Position numbers and translations under genes: made by a program. A stretch of DNA of 10,104 nucleotides from Pseudomonadota bacterium. GTDB lineage: Bacteria; Myxococcota; UBA9042; PHBI01. Positions within the stretch are counted from its first letter, which is position 1. Every line of letters starts with the position of its first letter. The notes below the pieces were generated by a model. It was given only the letters and a program-made list of their open reading frames with translations. It was not told the origin of the DNA and ran no database searches. Where the stretch lies: the NCBI GenBank assembly GCA_005788935.1, contig SYAK01000484.1:1-10104 (forward strand), in the 5' to 3' direction. Positions 6,779 through 10,104 of the stretch are shown one piece after another.

Positions 6779-9700
6779 CGGACCCTCCGCGGGCACCATC
6801 CGAAAGCTGTGCGTCGAGCGCCTCGACGACCTCCCGCGGCCATCGATCCTCGAAGACGCCCCGACGCCCTCCGTCCGGCTCGCGCGCGCTGTCCGGGCCG
6901 CCAAGCCCCCGCAGGAAGAGATACAGGTGGCCGCCGACGTGGCGGTCGTAATCGTAGGACGCCCCGAGGCGCTGCCGAAGCAGCCGGTGGAGCGCCAGCG
7001 TGTAGAGCAGGGCCTGCAGATGGTAATGAGCCTCCCCCATCAGGCGCGCGAGGCCCGCCCGCCCGTAGGGGTGGCCCATCGCCGTCGGAGACGCCTGGTT
7101 GGTCTTGTAGTCCGCAATCCAGTACCGTCCTCCCGCGCGAAAGATGAGGTCGATGGCCCCATTCAGCGCTCCCCCCGTCGGTGGCAGGGCAAAGCCTCGC
7201 TCCGCGAGCACCTGTTCAAGCCACGCCGCCCCGTCCCAACCCGCACCGCGTCGATGCGCGAGGGCTGTCAGGATGGCGCGCCGTAACCCGTCGTGGCGAC
7301 CCGACATGCGGAGGTCAAAGGCCAACTCGTCGAGGCGGTCGAGGCGCGGCAGACGGCCGAGGCAGAACCCCTCGGGCAGGGACGCCTCCCGTCCCTCGAC
7401 CCGTGAATCGAGCGGCGCCCCCACGAGGGTCGGAAACGCGGCCATCAGGCACGCAGCCTCGCCCGCGGACGGCGCAACGCCCGCCCGAACGGCTGCCCGC
7501 GCGATGACGTCGGCGAGCGGCTCGCCGAGCGGCCCGGTCAACGCGCCGAAGTCGAGGGTTTCGAAGATCCCATGGACCCACACCCCGATGTCCTTGCCGC
7601 CTCGTAGGCCGTCAAGCGGGCCTGTCGCCGTCGTGGCTTCAACGTTCGGGCCGCCGCTCGCGGCCAACCCGAGCTCGGCAGGTGCCTCGGGGGCGAGCAG
7701 GCCGAGGACCTCCGGATCAGATGGCAGCGGGTCGTCGCGCGAGGCCTCGGGGGTTTGCGACGTCAGGGAGGTGAAGCTCACCCGCGGCCGCGGGTTCGGA
7801 AATGCCTCGGGGCCGCGCCAGGGTGTCGCATGCAGGGGCGTCGCAGCCCCGCTCTCGGGCGCGATCCATGGCTCGAGGGCCTCGTCACCGCGCTCGAGCC
7901 GCCCGCCGATTCGCCCCTCCGAAGCCGCCTCCAGGGCCTCGAGGCGGGCCGCAAAGCGTGACCGCACGTCTCCCTCCGACCTCGCTTCGGCCGCGTCGCC
8001 GATCAGCAGACGCCCGAAGGCGGAGTCGTCGAGGTCCCCATCCCCCGTCACCGTCATCCATGCGACCGTCCGGTGCCGGGCCCGGGTCAGGGCGACATAG
8101 AGCAGGCGCATGCGCTCTTCGGACGTCTCCTCGAGGTGCCTCCGCACCGCCTCCGCCCGTTCAGGGTCATCGCCGTGTCGCAGGTCGAGGATCGCCTCGC
8201 CAGCGTCGTCGTGCCAGACGAAGGCCTCCCCGCGCACCTCGGTCGCGTCAGGGCGCCATGCGAACGGCAGCAGTACGACCGGAAACTCGAGTCCTTTCGA
8301 AGCGTGCGCCGTCATGATGGTCACCGCGCGCGCGTCCGTCTCGAGCCGCTGGGCCCGCGACTCATCCGACTCGACCCGCGTGCCCTCCCTCCCGCCTTCG
8401 CGGTCGGGGCTCGCGTCGGCGAGCCACGCGGCCAGCTCGAGGGGGCTCGGCGCCTGCGCTCCCCCTTCGACCGAGCGCAGGTGGGTCAGCTCGACGAGGT
8501 GCCTCAGGTCCGTCGCGTGCCGCTCGCCGTCAAGCCCGCCGAGGACGCGCGCCATGACCCCACCTGCTGTGCAGGCGGCCTCGAACGACCGGACGAACCC
8601 GGCCTTCACAAACCCGTCACCCCACGCCGCGAGCTGCATGCACAGGTCCGCCCACGCATCCCCGGCCTGCGCGCCGTCATCCGTGGCGTCGGCCTCGAGC
8701 GCGGCCGCGAGACGCTCGACCGTCCAGCCGAAGAGTGGGGTGGTCGCGACGACCCGCGCCCAGCGGTCCCGCCCGCCGCCCGCGACGGCGCGCAGCCACG
8801 CGATGAGCCAGCGCGCGGGCTCGCTCGCGAAGACGTTGCCGCTCGCCGTGCGAACAGCGGGCAGGCCGACGCGCTCGAGCTCGCGCTTGACGAGCCAGGC
8901 CTCGCGGTGGCCCGGGACGAGCACGGCCAGGTCGCCTGGGGCAAAGCCTGGGGTGCGCGCGAGCCTCAGGGCTTCAACGGCCGCGAGGCGCGCCGCGCAG
9001 GCGTTGGCGTCATGCGAACCCCGGAACGATCTCGGAGCCCCGCCTCCGAGCGCATCGTCCCCGGCGCTCCGCCCCAGCTGAACCGCCAGCTGACGCGCCA
9101 TCGTGTCGCTGTCGAACCAGCGGAGCTCGAGCGGCGACAGTCCGGGAGGCAGGCGTGACGTCTCTCTCCGGGCCTCGACCGGGACGTAGGCGACGCCAGG
9201 GTGTCCGAAGGCCCGAGGTGCGGCCCCCCACAGCGTGTTGAGGGCCTCGACGAGCGGCGCGTCCGACCTGAAGTTCGTTGTCATCGTGTGGCGCGCGTCC
9301 ACGCGGCCAGCAGCCTGAAGGTAGACGTGGACGTCACCCCCGCGGAACGCATAGATGGCCTGCTTCGGATCCCCGATGAGAAACAGCGCCCGCTGCCCGT
9401 CGTTCCTGCCGTGCAGCGCCCCATCACGCTCATGATTGGCGTGTGGCCCGTCGGCGCCTACGGTATCCATGCCGTAGCCACCGTCCAGGACCTTCTCAAT
9501 GAAACCCGGGCGTCCATCGCGCAAGTGTTCGCGCCCGGCGAGTGTCGCGTCCGACGACACGTATCCCGTGACGTCCCCGTCGGCGCCGACGCCGGGGCTG
9601 CGGTGGGCGAAGACCGCCTCGATGATCTGCCACTGGGCCGCGTCGGTGTCCTGAAACTCGTCGACGAGTGCCACGTCGAAGCGGCCCCGGATGGCACGGG

Positions 9701-10104
9701 CGAGCGCGCCGTCCGGGCCGGTCGCGGCGATGCGCTCGGCGAGCAGGCTCAGCATCGCGTCGTGGGTCAACGCCCGTCGTCGCGCGAGCTCTGTCCGGAC
9801 CTCGGCGCGGACCCGGTGTGCGAAGGCGAGCAAGGGCCGGAGCGAGCGAAGCAGTTCCCGCACCCGCCCCACGAAGGCCCCGAGCGCCTCCGAGGCCTGC
9901 CAGAAGGCGCTCGCCTGCAAGACACCGGGGTCCCCCTTCCAGGCGGCTGCCAGCGCCGCGGGCAGGAGGTGCGACCACGGCTTGCCGGTCTGGAGAACGC
10001 CATGCACGAACGTCGGCGGCTCGAGCAAGGCCCGGGCCGCTCGCGGGCGCGCCTCGACATAGTCCGCCTGCCACCGGGTCAGCAGCTTCCGCCTGAAGGC
10101 CTCG
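6771..10104 (-). CDS. recB: Exodeoxyribonuclease V (RecBCD) subunit beta, RecB helicase-nuclease, missing its N-terminus at the window edge
   Basis: The frame is open to the right edge (about 1110 residues visible), so Walker A and the true start lie outside. RecB is a 3'-5' UvrD-like helicase with a C-terminal nuclease that resects double-strand ends and loads RecA. Numbering here starts at Leu (TTG) 10028. Motif II is ALVDEFQDTD (120-129), motif III LIGDPKQAIYAFRGGD (217-232), motif IV TNFRS (251-255), motif V TAHASKGLEFPVVLLP (573-588), and motif VI RLLYVALTRARHRTVAW (641-657). The nuclease has VHGIFE (818-823), GAIDLIF (957-963), YWIADYKTN (969-977) and HLQALLYTLALHRLLR (1003-1018). These carry the Asp, Asp and Lys of the metal site (D960, D973, K975). 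The ending (YDYDRHVGGHLYLFLRG) closely follows E. coli RecB, so this is RecBCD rather than AddAB. An extra segment of about 67 residues separates motifs II and III. recD follows with an 8-bp overlap, and recC is expected upstream. Confidence 0.97.
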   Translation of the reverse strand, partial: EAFRRKLLTRWQADYVEARPRAARALLEPPTFVHGVLQTGKPWSHLLPAALAAAWKGDPGVLQASAFWQASEALGAFVGRVRELLRSLRPLLAFAHRVRAEVRTELARRRALTHDAMLSLLAERIAATGPDGALARAIRGRFDVALVDEFQDTDAAQWQIIEAVFAHRSPGVGADGDVTGYVSSDATLAGREHLRDGRPGFIEKVLDGGYGMDTVGADGPHANHERDGALHGRNDGQRALFLIGDPKQAIYAFRGGDVHVYLQAAGRVDARHTMTTNFRSDAPLVEALNTLWGAAPRAFGHPGVAYVPVEARRETSRLPPGLSPLELRWFDSDTMARQLAVQLGRSAGDDALGGGAPRSFRGSHDANACAARLAAVEALRLARTPGFAPGDLAVLVPGHREAWLVKRELERVGLPAVRTASGNVFASEPARWLIAWLRAVAGGGRDRWARVVATTPLFGWTVERLAAALEADATDDGAQAGDAWADLCMQLAAWGDGFVKAGFVRSFEAACTAGGVMARVLGGLDGERHATDLRHLVELTHLRSVEGGAQAPSPLELAAWLADASPDREGGREGTRVESDESRAQRLETDARAVTIMTAHASKGLEFPVVLLPFAWRPDATEVRGEAFVWHDDAGEAILDLRHGDDPERAEAVRRHLEETSEERMRLLYVALTRARHRTVAWMTVTGDGDLDDSAFGRLLIGDAAEARSEGDVRSRFAARLEALEAASEGRIGGRLERGDEALEPWIAPESGAATPLHATPWRGPEAFPNPRPRVSFTSLTSQTPEASRDDPLPSDPEVLGLLAPEAPAELGLAASGGPNVEATTATGPLDGLRGGKDIGVWVHGIFETLDFGALTGPLGEPLADVIARAAVRAGVAPSAGEAACLMAAFPTLVGAPLDSRVEGREASLPEGFCLGRLPRLDRLDELAFDLRMSGRHDGLRRAILTALAHRRGAGWDGAAWLEQVLAERGFALPPTGGALNGAIDLIFRAGGRYWIADYKTNQASPTAMGHPYGRAGLARLMGEAHYHLQALLYTLALHRLLRQRLGASYDYDRHVGGHLYLFLRGLGGPDSAREPDGGRRGVFEDRWPREVVEALDAQLSDGARGGSDA
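6784..6788 (-). promoter_or_regulatory. Ribosome binding site of recD inside the end of recB
   Basis: GGAGG lies on the minus strand 5 nt before the recD ATG at 6778 and within the last codons of recB. It decides between this start and the longer open frame, and fits re-initiation by ribosomes finishing recB. Confidence 0.8.
9393..9596 (-). other. In-frame insertion of about 67 residues in RecB between helicase motifs II and III
   Basis: In E. coli RecB about 22 residues separate DEFQDTD from GDPKQ. Here there are 89. The extra segment is glycine-, aspartate- and histidine-rich with no recognisable domain. It contains VGADG twice (residues 147-151 and 190-194, numbered from 10028). At DNA level this reflects CCCGTCGGCGCC at 9447-9458 and again at 9576-9587, exactly 129 nt (43 codons) apart. 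It also holds two short inverted repeats: CTACGG/CCGTAG (9458-9463 with 9472-9477) and GTGTCG/CGACAC (9542-9547 with 9555-9560). The frame is kept and both flanking motifs are intact, so the protein is probably functional. Confidence 0.75.

Noticed and set aside
6779..6904. N-terminal extension of RecD by 42 residues
   Set aside because: It overlaps the RecB C-terminus in another frame and is arginine/serine-rich. The ATG at 6778 has a good Shine-Dalgarno site and RecD-like sequence begins there.
7144..9158. Plus-strand open frames antisense to recB (7144-8100 and 8073-9158)
   Set aside because: They are shadows of the real recB frame, serine/arginine/proline-rich and without motifs.
9393..9596. 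RecB insertion as an intein
   Set aside because: It is far too short, lacks splicing motifs (no Cys/Ser at the junction start and no terminal His-Asn), and therefore must be part of the mature protein.

Overview
The window is very GC-rich, and third codon positions are almost always G or C. It comes from a bacterial chromosome. Two clues suggest Myxococcota/Polyangia or a related deltaproteobacterial group. One is the GC bias. The other is a membrane transferase ending in cysteine-pair repeats that resemble those I associate with that group. Nothing here fixes the taxon, so this is an inference. No rRNA, tRNA, CRISPR array, insertion sequence or phage gene is visible.

Left part (1-2599, minus strand): a surface-glycan gene pair. 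A multi-pass GT-C type membrane glycosyltransferase (GT39-like, 750 residues) is followed after 69 bp by the N-terminal third of a family 2 glycosyltransferase. The latter resembles the polyprenyl/dolichyl-phosphate glucosyltransferases (ALG5/DPM1 type). The natural reading is that the GT2 enzyme loads a sugar onto a lipid phosphate carrier and the GT-C enzyme uses that lipid-linked sugar on the outer face of the membrane. The GT-C enzyme carries three cysteine-pair repeats at its C-terminus with an exact 60-residue period.

Middle part (2600-4753): a divergent intergenic region holds three tandem 17-bp repeats and an imperfect palindrome. A plus-strand stand-alone amidase of the amidase-signature family follows, with a complete Lys-Ser-Ser triad. 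Next come about 555 bp with no confident gene. This stretch contains a short minus-strand frame with gene-like codon use, probably a gene remnant. It also holds an AT-rich island of five alternating GTTTC/GAAAC half-sites spaced about one helical turn apart, directly after the recD stop.

Right part (4754-10104, minus strand): recB and recD, the nuclease/helicase and second helicase of the RecBCD double-strand-break repair enzyme. They overlap by 8 bp (ATGCCTGA), which implies translational coupling. recB runs off the right edge and lacks its N-terminus, including Walker A. It has an insertion of about 67 residues between helicase motifs II and III that Escherichia coli RecB lacks. recC is expected upstream of recB, beyond the edge.

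The main genes are recognisable families. I see no clear new multi-gene system. The points most worth following are the RecB insertion, the cysteine-repeat tail on the glycosyltransferase, and the helically phased element downstream of recD.
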